Shown: positions 28,340 through 37,223, numbered from the stretch's first letter. The stretch is 64,000 nt of DNA from Moraxella sp. VT-16-12 (GCF_002224245.2 NZ_NKHK02000004.1:124001-188000); one strand, 5' to 3'. The notes: generated from the letters alone by a model not told the origin. Made by a program: numbers and translations.

Positions 28340-28825
28340 TTAAAAAATATAACTGATGATGGCATGACCTTTTTGACTTTGTGTTTGATAAAATTGGCGT
28401 AATTCATCAAAATAACCAAGCAAATACTCAATATCATCATCACTCCATCCACACGGATAAATGTCTGTCATGGCATTGGGGTGGTAGCGTGATTTTAGGG
28501 TGTCGTGCGACAGCTCACCTAGTGCGTTGGCGATTTGGGCGACCTGCTCACAAGTTAAATAAAAAGCAGGCGTGTACCCAAGAATGTCTTCTTCGTTGAT
28601 GACTTGTTGGTTGGTGATGGCTTGACTGGTCGGCTCGTCAGATGAAAACCCTGTTTCATTGCCACCAAGCAAATAAGTTAGCCCGCCCCATGATTTATCC
28701 AAATCCAAACAATCGGGGTTTTGACCTGAAAAATCAGCTTCTAGTGTGTGAACCGTTTCATCATTTGTCAGGCATTCTTCCAAAAACTTGGGTTTAACGC
28801 CATGCAATATCGCAACCATGCCCAT
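28340..28825 (-). CDS. DUF1877 (YfbM) family protein
   Basis: A 161-residue cytoplasmic protein. It resembles the DUF1877/YfbM family: an MGM start, a LDLDKSWGGLTYLL block in the first third, a LGYTPAFYLTCEQVAQIANAL middle, and a NAMTDIYPCGWSDDDIEYLL C-terminal block. The function is unknown in the family. The start is the ATG at 28823-28825, with GGAG 7 nt upstream; the in-frame TTG four codons earlier overlaps that site. Another ATG two codons later is possible. Confidence 0.8.
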   Translation of the reverse strand: MGMVAILHGVKPKFLEECLTNDETVHTLEADFSGQNPDCLDLDKSWGGLTYLLGGNETGFSSDEPTSQAITNQQVINEEDILGYTPAFYLTCEQVAQIANALGELSHDTLKSRYHPNAMTDIYPCGWSDDDIEYLLGYFDELRQFYQTQSQKGHAIISYIF

Positions 28826-28981
28826 ATCTTTCTCCAATGAGTGAATGACGGTAAAACCCCATTATAATCCATTCATAAAAAAGATTGCAAACTGATAAAA
28901 TTTGGGCAATGAGGGAGCTTTGTTTTAAGTGGGCTGATTGTAAGCATAAAAATAGGGTCATCAAACTTCCTGCTAAAATTT

Positions 28982-28990
28982 TGCTATAAT
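28982..28990 (+). promoter_or_regulatory. Extended -10 promoter of the UvrD-like helicase gene
   Basis: TTGCTATAAT ends at 28990: TG, one base, then TATAAT. No good -35 is visible. The start site would fall near 28997, leaving only about 15 nt before the ATG at 29013 and no Shine-Dalgarno sequence. Confidence 0.45.
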
Positions 28991-29012
28991 ATCCCTTTTG
29001 CTTATAAATGCC

Positions 29013-30491
29013 ATGACCCAACACACCCACACACCAACTGATGAACAACTGTCCGCCTTAGACATGGCTTTGACGGGGCAGTCCTTTAAAATCGTGGCGT
29101 ATGCTGGGGCGGGCAAAACCAGTACGCTCAAACTCATCAGCCAAAATATGCGTGGGCAAGGGCTGTATTTGGCATTTAACAAAGCCATCGCCACAGACGC
29201 CCAAGGTAAGTTTCCTGCAAACGTCAAATGCCAAACCTTTCATTCGCTTGCCTTTCGTCATGTGCCAAGAAACATCACCGCCAAGGTCAGCTTGCCACGC
29301 ACGCCACCTGCCAAACTTGCCCAAGAGTTAAAACTTGCTCCCTTGCAGGTGGAGCGTGTCATGGACGGCATAAAAAAGCCTGTGATACTGAGCCCATCAA
29401 AACTTGCCAGTATGATAAGTGATGCCATCACCACTTTTTGTAAAACATCAAGCAGCTATCCTGCCCCACGCCACATCACACCGCCATCTTGGCTGTCTGA
29501 TAATGATAAATTACGTCTGCAAGAGCTGTTGTATCCTGCGTTTGAATATCGCTGGCAACAGTCCATTGACCCCCGTCATCAAGGCGGCATTGGTCATGAT
29601 GTCTATTTAAAACTTTGGACGCTGTCAAATCCCATCATTCCTGCGGATTTTATTTTGTTTGATGAAGCCCAAGATGCTGACCCTTTGATGATGGGAACGT
29701 TATTAAAACAAGACAAACAAACCATCTATGTCGGCGATGCTCATCAGCAGATTTATGAGTGGCGTGGAGCGACCAATGCCATGAAAAAACTGCCTTATCC
29801 TGCCACTTTGCTCACGCAGTCTTTTCGTTTTGGTGATGAGATTGCTGATGTTGCCAATGTGTTTTTGACCGCCCTACAAGAAACCATTCCTTTAAGGGGC
29901 AATCCCAATCAGTCATCTGCCATCAAAAAGCTGTCCGCCACCGACCAAAAGGACGCCATTTTGTGTCGCACCAATGCCAGTGCCATGGCAAAGCTGTTGG
30001 CAGGACAAAGACTGGGGCATAAAGTGGCTTTGCAAGCGGATACCAATCGCATGATGAAGTTTTGTCAAGGAGCACAAAGCCTGCAACAAGGCAAATCCGC
30101 TTATGGCGTGGCTGAGTTGGCGTTTTTTAATGATTGGCATGATGTCAAGGAGTTTAGTGAGTCAAGCGATGGGAGCGACCTAAAAACGTGGGTCAGGCTC
30201 ATTGATGAGTATGGCACACAAACCATGGTCAATGCCATCGGTCATCTGGCAGACGAACAAACCGCCGATTATGTAGTTTCTACTGCCCACAAAGCCAAAG
30301 GGCTAGAATGGGGTAGGGTGCAAATAGATGATGATTTTTTGTACGACATTAACCGCCAAAGCGTCAAAATCAGCCCCGAAGAGCTGCGTCTTTTGTATGT
30401 GGCGTGTACTCGTGCCAAAGACGTGCTAGATACAGAAAAAATCAGCGACTTGCTTAGGGGTTTAAAAGATAAAAAGCTGATTTATGCATAA
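29013..30491 (+). CDS. Compact UvrD/Rep-like superfamily 1 helicase
   Basis: A 492-residue SF1A helicase, much shorter than UvrD or Rep (about 670-720). Visible motifs are I, AYAGAGKTSTLK (Walker A at about 31-37); II, ILFDEAQDADP; III, VGDAHQQIYEWRGA; IV-like, LTQSFRFG; V, VSTAHKAKGLEWGRVQI; and VI, LLYVACTRAKDVL. The small size comes from reduced 1B/2B subdomains, as in Fbh1-like helicases. It could act in recombination or replication repair; the exact role is unknown. The ATG at 29013 is preferred over the TTG at 28998, which lies at the predicted transcription start. Confidence 0.88.
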   Translation: MTQHTHTPTDEQLSALDMALTGQSFKIVAYAGAGKTSTLKLISQNMRGQGLYLAFNKAIATDAQGKFPANVKCQTFHSLAFRHVPRNITAKVSLPRTPPAKLAQELKLAPLQVERVMDGIKKPVILSPSKLASMISDAITTFCKTSSSYPAPRHITPPSWLSDNDKLRLQELLYPAFEYRWQQSIDPRHQGGIGHDVYLKLWTLSNPIIPADFILFDEAQDADPLMMGTLLKQDKQTIYVGDAHQQIYEWRGATNAMKKLPYPATLLTQSFRFGDEIADVANVFLTALQETIPLRGNPNQSSAIKKLSATDQKDAILCRTNASAMAKLLAGQRLGHKVALQADTNRMMKFCQGAQSLQQGKSAYGVAELAFFNDWHDVKEFSESSDGSDLKTWVRLIDEYGTQTMVNAIGHLADEQTADYVVSTAHKAKGLEWGRVQIDDDFLYDINRQSVKISPEELRLLYVACTRAKDVLDTEKISDLLRGLKDKKLIYA

Positions 30492-30506
30492 CTCACTACA
30501 AACATC

Positions 30507-30549
30507 ACACGTTTGTCGCCAGTAAAATAACAAACGTGTTTTTGTATTT
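30507..30549 (+). terminator. Intrinsic terminator of the helicase gene
   Basis: ACACGTTTG (30507-30515) pairs with CAAACGTGT (30531-30539), followed by TTTTTGTATTTT. Confidence 0.8.
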
Positions 30550-30563
30550 TATGGATTTTGATG

Positions 30564-30956
30564 TCAGTTAAATTTATTTAAATCCAGCCCTGTCTCATCG
30601 GCACAGCCTTGTAATGTCCCAAGAGCGAATGTTTTTGATAAATCTTCTTTTTCTTGGTTGGTGTTGCCTTTGGGCTGTTCATAGACCACCTGCAAGGTGC
30701 GACCAATGAGTTTATCACTACTGCCTTGCCCAAAGGTTTGGTTAAAGGTTTGTGCAAACTGTTGGTTAAGCTGTGTGTTGTTTTGGCTTTGGCTCAGTCC
30801 GTTTTGATAATTTGTCATCGCCTGATAAGACAAATAGCTCAGTAGTGAACAGCCTGTAAAGATTTTTTGTTCTTGGGCGGTGGGGGTGGATTTGGCATGA
30901 GCAGTGGCAAATGTTAAAGGCAATAAAAGGGCGATTGTGGCGATTTTTTTAAGCAT
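30564..30956 (-). CDS. Small exported protein, function unknown
   Basis: A 130-residue protein with a signal peptide (residues 1-21, ending TAHA), so it is probably periplasmic. The mature part is Gln/Asn-rich (NYQNGLSQSQNNTQLNQQF) and has two cysteines, one near residue 36 in FTGCSLLSY and one near 117 in LQGCADETG, which could form a disulfide. I recognise no family. A good ribosome binding site (AAGGAG) precedes the ATG, which supports a real gene. Confidence 0.6.
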   Translation of the reverse strand: MLKKIATIALLLPLTFATAHAKSTPTAQEQKIFTGCSLLSYLSYQAMTNYQNGLSQSQNNTQLNQQFAQTFNQTFGQGSSDKLIGRTLQVVYEQPKGNTNQEKEDLSKTFALGTLQGCADETGLDLNKFN

Positions 30957-31093
30957 AAAAACTCCTTGGTTGGCAAATTAGTATAACAAAACCAATATAT
31001 TTTGAATAGTGGTGGGTGGCTTATGTATTTTAAAAGTACTTGCAATTTAACCCCAAGCCTTTTATATTAGCTGATTTATGATAAGGAAAATCC

Positions 31094-32374
31094 ATGACTG
31101 CTGACCTTGCTGCCTATATGACCCAAGTGGGACAATCTGCCAAACAAGCATCTGCCCTATTGGCTCGTGCTGATACCGCCACCAAAAACCAAGCCCTATC
31201 TTATATCAAAGATGAGCTCATCGCTCATAAAGATGAGATTTTATCCGCCAACGCCAAAGATGTGCAAAACGCCAAACAAAAAGGCATTGCTAGTGCACTC
31301 ATTGACCGCCTTGTTATCAATGATAAAGTGTTTGATGGCATATTAAGCTCGCTAGATGACGTGATTGGTCTGGCTGACCCCATTGGTGAGATAACTGAGC
31401 TGACCTATCGCCCAAGCGGGATACAGCTTGGCAAAATGCGAGTGCCACTTGGGGTGATTGCGATGATTTATGAAAGCCGTCCCAATGTTACCTTAGAAGC
31501 GGGCAGCCTTGCCATCAAATCAGGCAATGCCATCATTTTGCGTGGTGGCTCAGAAGCGTTTCATTCCAACCACGCCCTTGCAGGCTGCGTGCATTTGGGT
31601 CTGTCTCGTGCGGGGCTACCTACCGAAGCGGTGCAGGTGCTTGCGACTACTGACCGTGATGCTGTGGATGCTTTGATTGGTATGACAGGCGTGGTGGATG
31701 TAGTGATTCCTAGGGGTGGGCGTGGGTTGATTGAGCGTATTGCCAATAACGCTCGTGTGCCTGTCATCAAGCATTTAGATGGTAATTGCCACACCTATGT
31801 GGACAGTTTTGCTCAGCTTGATATGGCGATAAAAGTTTGCACCAATGCCAAAACGTCTCGTTATTCACCCTGTAATGTCATGGAGACTTTGCTCGTACAT
31901 CAAGGCATTGCTGATACTGCCTTGCCTGCCATTACCAAAGCGATGCATGACAAAGATGACACCATGGTGTTTAAAGTGTGCGATATTTCGCAAAAAATAC
32001 TAGAAAATCAACATCTTAATATAGAGCCAGCTTGCGAAGACGACTGGTATGCAGAGTATCTTGCTCCCATTTTGGCGGTCAAAGTGGTCAGCGATTTGGA
32101 CGAAGCCATCAGCCACATTAACCATTATGGCAGTCATCACACTGACGTGATTATCACCAACAACTATGCTCATGCCCAACGTTTTATCCGTGAAGTGGAT
32201 TCTAGTTCGGTGATGATAAATGCGTCTAGCCGTTTTGCTGATGGCTTTGAGTATGGGTTAGGAGCGGAGATTGGCATTTCTACTGATAAGATTCACGCTC
32301 GTGGTCCTGTGGGACTGCATGGCTTAACTTCGCAAAAATGGGTGGTGTTTGGACAAGGACAAATCCGTCTTTAA
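31094..32374 (+). CDS. proA: Gamma-glutamyl phosphate reductase
   Basis: NADPH-dependent enzyme (426 residues) that reduces gamma-glutamyl phosphate to glutamate semialdehyde, the second step of proline synthesis. Landmarks are [57 protein letters not shown], the catalytic cysteine region [15 protein letters not shown] (a small variation on the usual NAK-QR-GVCNA block) and [19 protein letters not shown] at the C-terminus. The ATG follows AAGGA. proB is not adjacent. Confidence 0.96.
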   Translation: MTADLAAYMTQVGQSAKQASALLARADTATKNQALSYIKDELIAHKDEILSANAKDVQNAKQKGIASALIDRLVINDKVFDGILSSLDDVIGLADPIGEITELTYRPSGIQLGKMRVPLGVIAMIYESRPNVTLEAGSLAIKSGNAIILRGGSEAFHSNHALAGCVHLGLSRAGLPTEAVQVLATTDRDAVDALIGMTGVVDVVIPRGGRGLIERIANNARVPVIKHLDGNCHTYVDSFAQLDMAIKVCTNAKTSRYSPCNVMETLLVHQGIADTALPAITKAMHDKDDTMVFKVCDISQKILENQHLNIEPACEDDWYAEYLAPILAVKVVSDLDEAISHINHYGSHHTDVIITNNYAHAQRFIREVDSSSVMINASSRFADGFEYGLGAEIGISTDKIHARGPVGLHGLTSQKWVVFGQGQIRL

Positions 32375-32491
32375 AAATCCCCCACCAATTTGAAAATGAT
32401 TTTAATTTACTTATTGATAATTATTTATTTTTAAGGTATAGTTATTTTGGCATTTGGATTTGGATGCTGCTCTTTATTTTAGGAATTTTTT

Positions 32492-33235
32492 ATGAATAAA
32501 ATCATTGCGTTATCTGTTTTTGGTCTTGTTGTATCTGGTATGACAGGCTGTCAAAGCGTTCAGGCATTGGGTGATAAACTGACTGATAATAAAGTGGTTA
32601 ATTTGGCAAAATCTGCCACATCAAGCCCATTTATGACAACTGCCACCAATTATAAAAATGACCGCCACATGACGATTGATGGCACGTCTTTTCCCATCAG
32701 CGAGACATCAGCACGCATTTTGACGGATAATGATGGCAAGCCACTGCTTGTGGACGATATTTTTGCTGGTCAAGGCGACAAAGCGGTCGCAGGCTATAAA
32801 ATCATGGTGATGAATCGCACCAGCTCTGTTGCCGCAGAAGGTCGCACCCTAAAAGACGGCAAGGTGATTGACAACCGCATGATTCATCGTGGCAGTAAGG
32901 CGTTGATTGGCATTCCTGTTGTGGGTGGCAAGGTGGCACTAGATTCGGCGGTACTGCTTGATTTGGATATTATTTATGATGATTTTAATAAACCATTGGC
33001 TGATGGCAGTACCTTTAAGCCCCGTGGCGAAAAACTCACCAAAAAAGACGTGGCAGTGAATGATAAACGTGTCGTGATACGCTCTTTGACTTTGCCAAAC
33101 ACCATCACAGGTGAAAGTTCAGGTGGGGGCATTGAGTTTGTTGCCACAGCAACCATTGAAGGCAAAAAAGTGAGTACGGGGGCAAATAGTGCGTTTGAGA
33201 TTTTTGAGACGGCAAAAGACCCAAAACGTTTTTAG
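32492..33235 (+). CDS. Putative lipoprotein, function unknown
   Basis: A 247-residue protein whose N-terminus is a lipoprotein signal ending in GMTGC (Cys20). The mature part is mostly beta-type with no motif I recognise. AGGAA precedes the ATG. It lies 117 nt after proA and ends in its own strong terminator. No operon partner is apparent. Confidence 0.65.
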   Translation: MNKIIALSVFGLVVSGMTGCQSVQALGDKLTDNKVVNLAKSATSSPFMTTATNYKNDRHMTIDGTSFPISETSARILTDNDGKPLLVDDIFAGQGDKAVAGYKIMVMNRTSSVAAEGRTLKDGKVIDNRMIHRGSKALIGIPVVGGKVALDSAVLLDLDIIYDDFNKPLADGSTFKPRGEKLTKKDVAVNDKRVVIRSLTLPNTITGESSGGGIEFVATATIEGKKVSTGANSAFEIFETAKDPKRF

Positions 33236-33249
33236 TGTTTGAAAGCCTT

Positions 33250-33286
33250 AAAAAGACAATCTGTTTGGGTTGTCTTTTTTATTTTT
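33250..33286 (+). terminator. Intrinsic terminator of the lipoprotein gene
   Basis: AAAAAGACAA pairs with TTGTCTTTTT around TCTGTTTGGG with further T residues after it. Confidence 0.85.
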
Positions 33287-33345
33287 ATTGGCAAGGGTAA
33301 ATATTTATTTTATAATAAAAGCACACATCTTTTAGGGATATTGTC

Positions 33346-35151
33346 ATGGATAGATTTAATTTTAATTTTGCCCCTTATAACACCCTAACACCCACCGAAC
33401 AAAAGGATTTACAAAAACAAGTACAAATTGTCTTTTTTGATGATAATGCCCCAATCATTACCGCAGGCGAGCCGATGGACGCTTTGTATGTGGTGATTAA
33501 GGGTGTGGTCAAAGAGCTTGGCGATGATGGTGATGTGGTCGCCTTATACCGCACCAATGACAGTTTTGAAGCTCGGGCATTGTTTGAAAAAACAAGCCCC
33601 CACAGCTTTATCGCTGCTGAGCAGTCGCTGTTATATGCCATTCCTAAGACATTGATTTTAAACATCATTCAATCCAATGTCCGCTTTGGGGCGTATTTTT
33701 ATGCAGGCATTGCCGAGCGTTTAAGCGGTCTTGGCAATCATGATGGACAAGAAGTATCCAATCTGTTTTATGCCAAAGTGGCAGATGCCTATCATGACGG
33801 TACGGTTTGGGTAGATGGCATGATGATGATAGGTGAGCTTGCTCATCTGATGCGACAAACCAAAGCCAAATCAGTTTTGGTACAACATGGCAATCAAGTT
33901 GGTATTTTGACCGAAGCGATTTTTCGTGATGTGGTCGCCCTTGGGGTGGGGGCAGACAGTCCGCTATATCGTCATGCCAATTTTGAGCTTTTGGGCGTTG
34001 ATGGCGATGATTTTTTGTTTAATGCACTTTTGATTATGATGAGCCACCGCATTCAGCGTTTGGTGGTCAAGCAGGGTGGGCGTGTTGTAGGCATATTGGA
34101 ACAAATGGACATTTTGGCATATATGTCAAGCCACAGTCATTTGGTTGCCGAAAGGTTACACCGAGCCAATAGCCTAAGTGAACTTGCTGATATTGCTCAT
34201 GAAATGACCACGTCCGTCTCATCACTGCAAGCCAGTGGCATGGGAGCGGTGGAGTTGGCTCGGCTCATGCAGGTGTTAAATGGACAGTTGTTTGAAAAAG
34301 CGTGGTCGCTGATTGCTCCGCCTGATGTGGTGGCAAAAAGTTGCCTTTTGGTGATGGGTTCAGAAGGGCGTGGCGAGCAAGTACTCAAAACTGACCAAGA
34401 TAATGCTCTTATCGCTGATGATGACATGGACATGAAGGCTCTGCATGAGTATGCCGTGCGTTTTTCACAGGTGCTAAGCGATTTTGGTTATCCGCCTTGT
34501 GCTGGGGGGATTATGGTGTCCAATCCCAAATGGTGTCAAACGCTTTCTGACTTTAAACGCACAGTCGCCCATTGGTGTAAAAGCCCAAGCGGTGAGACAC
34601 TCATGGATTTGGCGATATTTTTGGACGCACGAGCGGTGGCGGGCAAAAGTGAGCTGCTACATGAAGTCAAAGACCACCTAAAACAGCACCTAGATAATGA
34701 TGCGGGCGTGCAAATGACGTTTGCTCGGGCGATTACACAGTTTGATGAGCATAATAAAGGCTTTTTTGCCAAGATTTTGGGCAAGGGCGACACACATCAT
34801 ATGGACATCAAAAAAATGGGGCTGTTTCCTGTGGTGCATGGCGTGCGTGCCTTGGCATTAAAAGCAGGGATTGATGAAACAGGAACGTTTGATAGGCTAA
34901 ACCGCTTAAAAAATCAGGGCATCATCACAGAAAGTCTTGCCAAAGATACCAAAGATGCTTTGGGTTATTTGATGAACATTCGTTTAAAAGCTGGGCTGTT
35001 TTATGTGCGAAATAACGAGCCAATCAGTCCCAACCAAGTAGATACTGAGCTGTTATCTACCTTGGAGCGTGATTTGCTAAAAGATGCGTTGGCGGTGGTC
35101 AAACGTTTTAAACATGAAGTCAAATCACAGTTTGGATTGACCAATACATAA
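33346..35151 (+). CDS. CRP-like / CBS / DUF294 putative nucleotidyltransferase
   Basis: A 601-residue signalling-type protein with three parts: a cyclic-nucleotide-binding fold (about residues 15-125, with VVIKGVVKELGDDGDVVALY), a CBS pair (about 150-265) and a DUF294 nucleotidyltransferase domain (VMGSEGRGEQVLKTDQDNALI, about residues 335-355, with a GSEGR-Q-x-D-D-like active site as in GlnD) plus the DUF294 C-terminal domain. It probably senses a nucleotide and modifies a partner; the partner is unknown. A DnaQ-like exonuclease follows at 43 nt and a DUF4212/symporter pair further on, a grouping I know from other gammaproteobacteria with acetate-type transporters. Confidence 0.9.
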   Translation: MDRFNFNFAPYNTLTPTEQKDLQKQVQIVFFDDNAPIITAGEPMDALYVVIKGVVKELGDDGDVVALYRTNDSFEARALFEKTSPHSFIAAEQSLLYAIPKTLILNIIQSNVRFGAYFYAGIAERLSGLGNHDGQEVSNLFYAKVADAYHDGTVWVDGMMMIGELAHLMRQTKAKSVLVQHGNQVGILTEAIFRDVVALGVGADSPLYRHANFELLGVDGDDFLFNALLIMMSHRIQRLVVKQGGRVVGILEQMDILAYMSSHSHLVAERLHRANSLSELADIAHEMTTSVSSLQASGMGAVELARLMQVLNGQLFEKAWSLIAPPDVVAKSCLLVMGSEGRGEQVLKTDQDNALIADDDMDMKALHEYAVRFSQVLSDFGYPPCAGGIMVSNPKWCQTLSDFKRTVAHWCKSPSGETLMDLAIFLDARAVAGKSELLHEVKDHLKQHLDNDAGVQMTFARAITQFDEHNKGFFAKILGKGDTHHMDIKKMGLFPVVHGVRALALKAGIDETGTFDRLNRLKNQGIITESLAKDTKDALGYLMNIRLKAGLFYVRNNEPISPNQVDTELLSTLERDLLKDALAVVKRFKHEVKSQFGLTNT

Positions 35152-35194
35152 GCACAGATGAATTTTATCATTAATCAATCAAAAAGGACATTTT

Positions 35195-35806
35195 ATGTGG
35201 CACGCCCTAAAACACAGCTTGGCAAAACGCAAACTGCCACCTAACTCACCATATTTGCCACTTTATGAGTCTCACCCTGATGAGTTGGTGAGTTTTGATT
35301 GTGAGACCACCAGCTTAAATGTCAAAGAAGCTCACATCATCTCTATTGGGGCGGTAAAAATCCGTGGCAATAAGATTTTGACCAATGAGAGTTTTTATGT
35401 GTTGGTTAAGCCAGAAGGCATCATGACAGCAACCAATGTTACCATTCATGGGCTACGTCCCAAGGATTTAAAAGATGGGCTAGATACCCAAACAGCCATC
35501 AAGCAGTTTTTGGAGTTTGTGGGTGGGCGAGCATTGGTGGGGTATTTTTTAGAATATGATGTGGCAATGGTCAATAAATTTTTAAAGCCAATGGCGGGAA
35601 TAACTCTACCCCAAAAACAAATAGAAATATCAAGGATTTATCACGCCCAAGAGACCCGACACAAATACTATGATGCTGAAATTGACCTAAAAATGGCAAC
35701 CATGATAAACACCCTTGGCATTCCTGATTTGCCCCGCCATGATGCTCTTAATGATGCGATTAATGTGGCGATGATGTATCTGATGTTACAACACCGTAGA
35801 ATTTAG
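35195..35806 (+). CDS. DnaQ-like 3'-5' exonuclease
   Basis: A 203-residue DEDD-type exonuclease with no other domain. Motif I is SFDCETTSLN (Asp35, Glu37), motif II includes ALVGYFLEYDVAMVNKFL, and motif III is LPRHDALNDAINV with the His-x4-Asp pair of the DEDDh subgroup. It lies 43 nt after the DUF294 gene and is preceded by AAAAAGGACA, so the two are probably cotranscribed. It is not the polymerase III epsilon subunit, which is longer and lies elsewhere. The substrate is unknown. Confidence 0.87.
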   Translation: MWHALKHSLAKRKLPPNSPYLPLYESHPDELVSFDCETTSLNVKEAHIISIGAVKIRGNKILTNESFYVLVKPEGIMTATNVTIHGLRPKDLKDGLDTQTAIKQFLEFVGGRALVGYFLEYDVAMVNKFLKPMAGITLPQKQIEISRIYHAQETRHKYYDAEIDLKMATMINTLGIPDLPRHDALNDAINVAMMYLMLQHRRI

Positions 35807-35965
35807 ATGACAAGCTCTGACAATATTTTTACAATTTGGTAATAATTTGTTTGATTTTTAGTCATGATTAGATGGGTTGATATGGTGTTTTTAACCTTTT
35901 ATCGCCAAAATGCCCCACTTTGTATCACTTGTGTTAATAAATAAGTAAAAATTTTCTGTGATGTA

Positions 35966-35993
35966 TTGCAATCAAAAAACATTATGCTATTAT
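35966..35993 (+). promoter_or_regulatory. Promoter of the DUF4212-symporter operon
   Basis: TTGCAA (35966-35971) and TATTAT (35988-35993) with a 16-bp spacer and an upstream TG (TGCTATTAT). The predicted start is near 36000. Confidence 0.55.
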
Positions 35994-36030
35994 AGCCGAC
36001 ATAGGGAAATTTAAACACCTATAATTAAGA

Positions 36031-36108
36031 CAAGGAAGCGTCCACCTAAGAACAACTAGACACTTCGTTTAGTCTCTCCAATCAACTCATGACGGTAGAA
36101 CTTCCTTG
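36031..36108 (+). ncRNA. Structured leader RNA before the symporter operon
   Basis: An outer helix pairs CAAGGAAG (36031-36038) with CTTCCTTG (36101-36108); CGTC (36039-36042) can pair with GACG (36091-36094) inside it; and a central hairpin pairs ACTAGAC (36055-36061) with GTTTAGT (36067-36073) around ACTTC. The 78-nt element lies wholly in the predicted leader, 12 nt before the AAAGGAG ribosome binding site. It matches no riboswitch I can name. It may be a cis-regulator or an sRNA target; both are inference. Confidence 0.45.
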
Positions 36109-36130
36109 CTCATTACCAAAGGAGTAACTT

Positions 36131-36403
36131 ATGTCAGAACATGAAGTTTCAAAAAATAATGCCGATGAATATTGGAAAGCCAATATTCGTGTCATTTTGG
36201 GCTGTTTGGTCGTGTGGGCGGTTTGCTCGCTTGGCTTTGCCGTGCTACTTCGTCCCGCATTGATGGGTATTACCTTTATGGGGGCGGATATTGGATTGTG
36301 GTTTGGTCAGCAAGGAGCAATTTTGACCTTTGTCGCCCTAATCTTTTTCTATACTTGGTATATGAACCGCTTGGATAAGAAATTTGGCGTATCGGAGGAC
36401 TAA
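36131..36403 (+). CDS. Sodium:solute symporter small subunit (DUF4212)
   Basis: A 90-residue protein with two membrane helices (about 21-44 and 58-78) that matches the small-subunit family TIGR03647/DUF4212, always found before a large VC_2705-type sodium:solute symporter subunit. Landmarks are YWKANIRVILGCLVVWAV and WFGQQGAILTFVALIFFYTWYMNRLDKK. The gene ends 2 nt before the large subunit, as expected. It looks complete, unlike its partner. Confidence 0.92.
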   Translation: MSEHEVSKNNADEYWKANIRVILGCLVVWAVCSLGFAVLLRPALMGITFMGADIGLWFGQQGAILTFVALIFFYTWYMNRLDKKFGVSED

Positions 36404-36405
36404 CC

Positions 36406-37179
36406 ATGAGTCAATTTGCCATTAACTTGATTTTTGTGGGTCTGTCCTTTGCCCTATATTTTGGGATTGCCATTTGGGCAAGAGCAGGCTCTACCAAAGA
36501 ATTTTATGTTGCAGGTGGCGGTGTCCACCCTGTTGTAAACGGCATGGCGACAGGTGCAGACTGGATGAGTGCTGCATCGTTCATCTCTATGGCGGGTATC
36601 ATTGCCATGGGTGGTTATGCCGCTGCACTATCTACTGCCGCAGGCTTGCTCTTAGCCATCTCATCTGCCATCTCGCATGACCTTATCAAAAAGACCATCA
36701 AACCTGATATTAGTGAAAAAGGCGAATTGATGGCAGCTCGTGCATCCATGATAGTGGCGATTGCGGTGGCGACATGGCTTGGTATGAACCCTCCTGGTTT
36801 TGCCGCTCAAACAGTAGCTCTTGCCTTTGGTATCGCAGCATCATCTTTGTTCCCTGTACTGATGATGGGTATTTTCTCCAAACGTATCAATAGCCAAGGT
36901 GCGATTGCGGGTATGCTTGTAGGTCTGGTTACTACCTGTGTGTATATCTTCTTGTTCAAAGGCTGGTTCTTTATCCCTGGTACTGCCATGCTGGCTGATG
37001 ATGCGTCAGGTTGGATTATGGGCATTAACCCACTGGGCTTTGGTCCGATTGGTGCATTGCTTAACTTTGTGGTAGCATTTGCTGTATCTGCCATGACTGC
37101 ACCACCACCAAAAGATGTACAAGACCTTGTTGAGAGTGTGCGTTATCCAAAAGGTGCTGGGGCTGCGATTGACCATTAA
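36406..37179 (+). pseudogene. Sodium:solute symporter large subunit with in-frame internal deletion
   Basis: The frame encodes 257 residues, whereas the VC_2705-subfamily (TIGR03648, solute:sodium symporter related to ActP) runs to roughly 550. Residues 1-71 match the true N-terminus (MSQFAINLIFVGLSF, YVAGGGVHPVVNGMATGADWM, ISMAGIIAMGGYA). The text then jumps directly to the C-terminal third: AALSTAAGLLLAISSAISHD, NPPGFAAQTVALAFGIAASS, SQGAIAGMLVGLV and the terminal PKGAGAAIDH. About 300 residues, including some six to seven membrane helices, are missing with the frame kept. Transport is unlikely. A natural deletion and an assembly collapse are both possible; the junction lies near 36618-36630. 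Confidence 0.82.
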
Positions 37180-37190
37180 TCAACCCCCAC

Positions 37191-37223
37191 AAAAAGTGCA
37201 AGTCTTCGGACTTGCATTTTTTT
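37191..37223 (+). terminator. Intrinsic terminator of the symporter operon
   Basis: AAAAAGTGCAAGTC and GACTTGCATTTTTTT form a near-perfect stem capped by a TTCG tetraloop. It is a very strong terminator 11 nt after the stop codon. Confidence 0.92.

Larger units (their letters stand above)
35807..36130. other. Spacer upstream of the symporter operon
   Basis: About 320 bp. The first half is AT-rich with nothing recognisable and no clear terminator for the exonuclease gene. The second half has a promoter at 35966-35993 and then a 130-nt leader carrying the structured element at 36031-36108 and an AAAGGAG ribosome binding site before the ATG at 36131. Confidence 0.7.
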
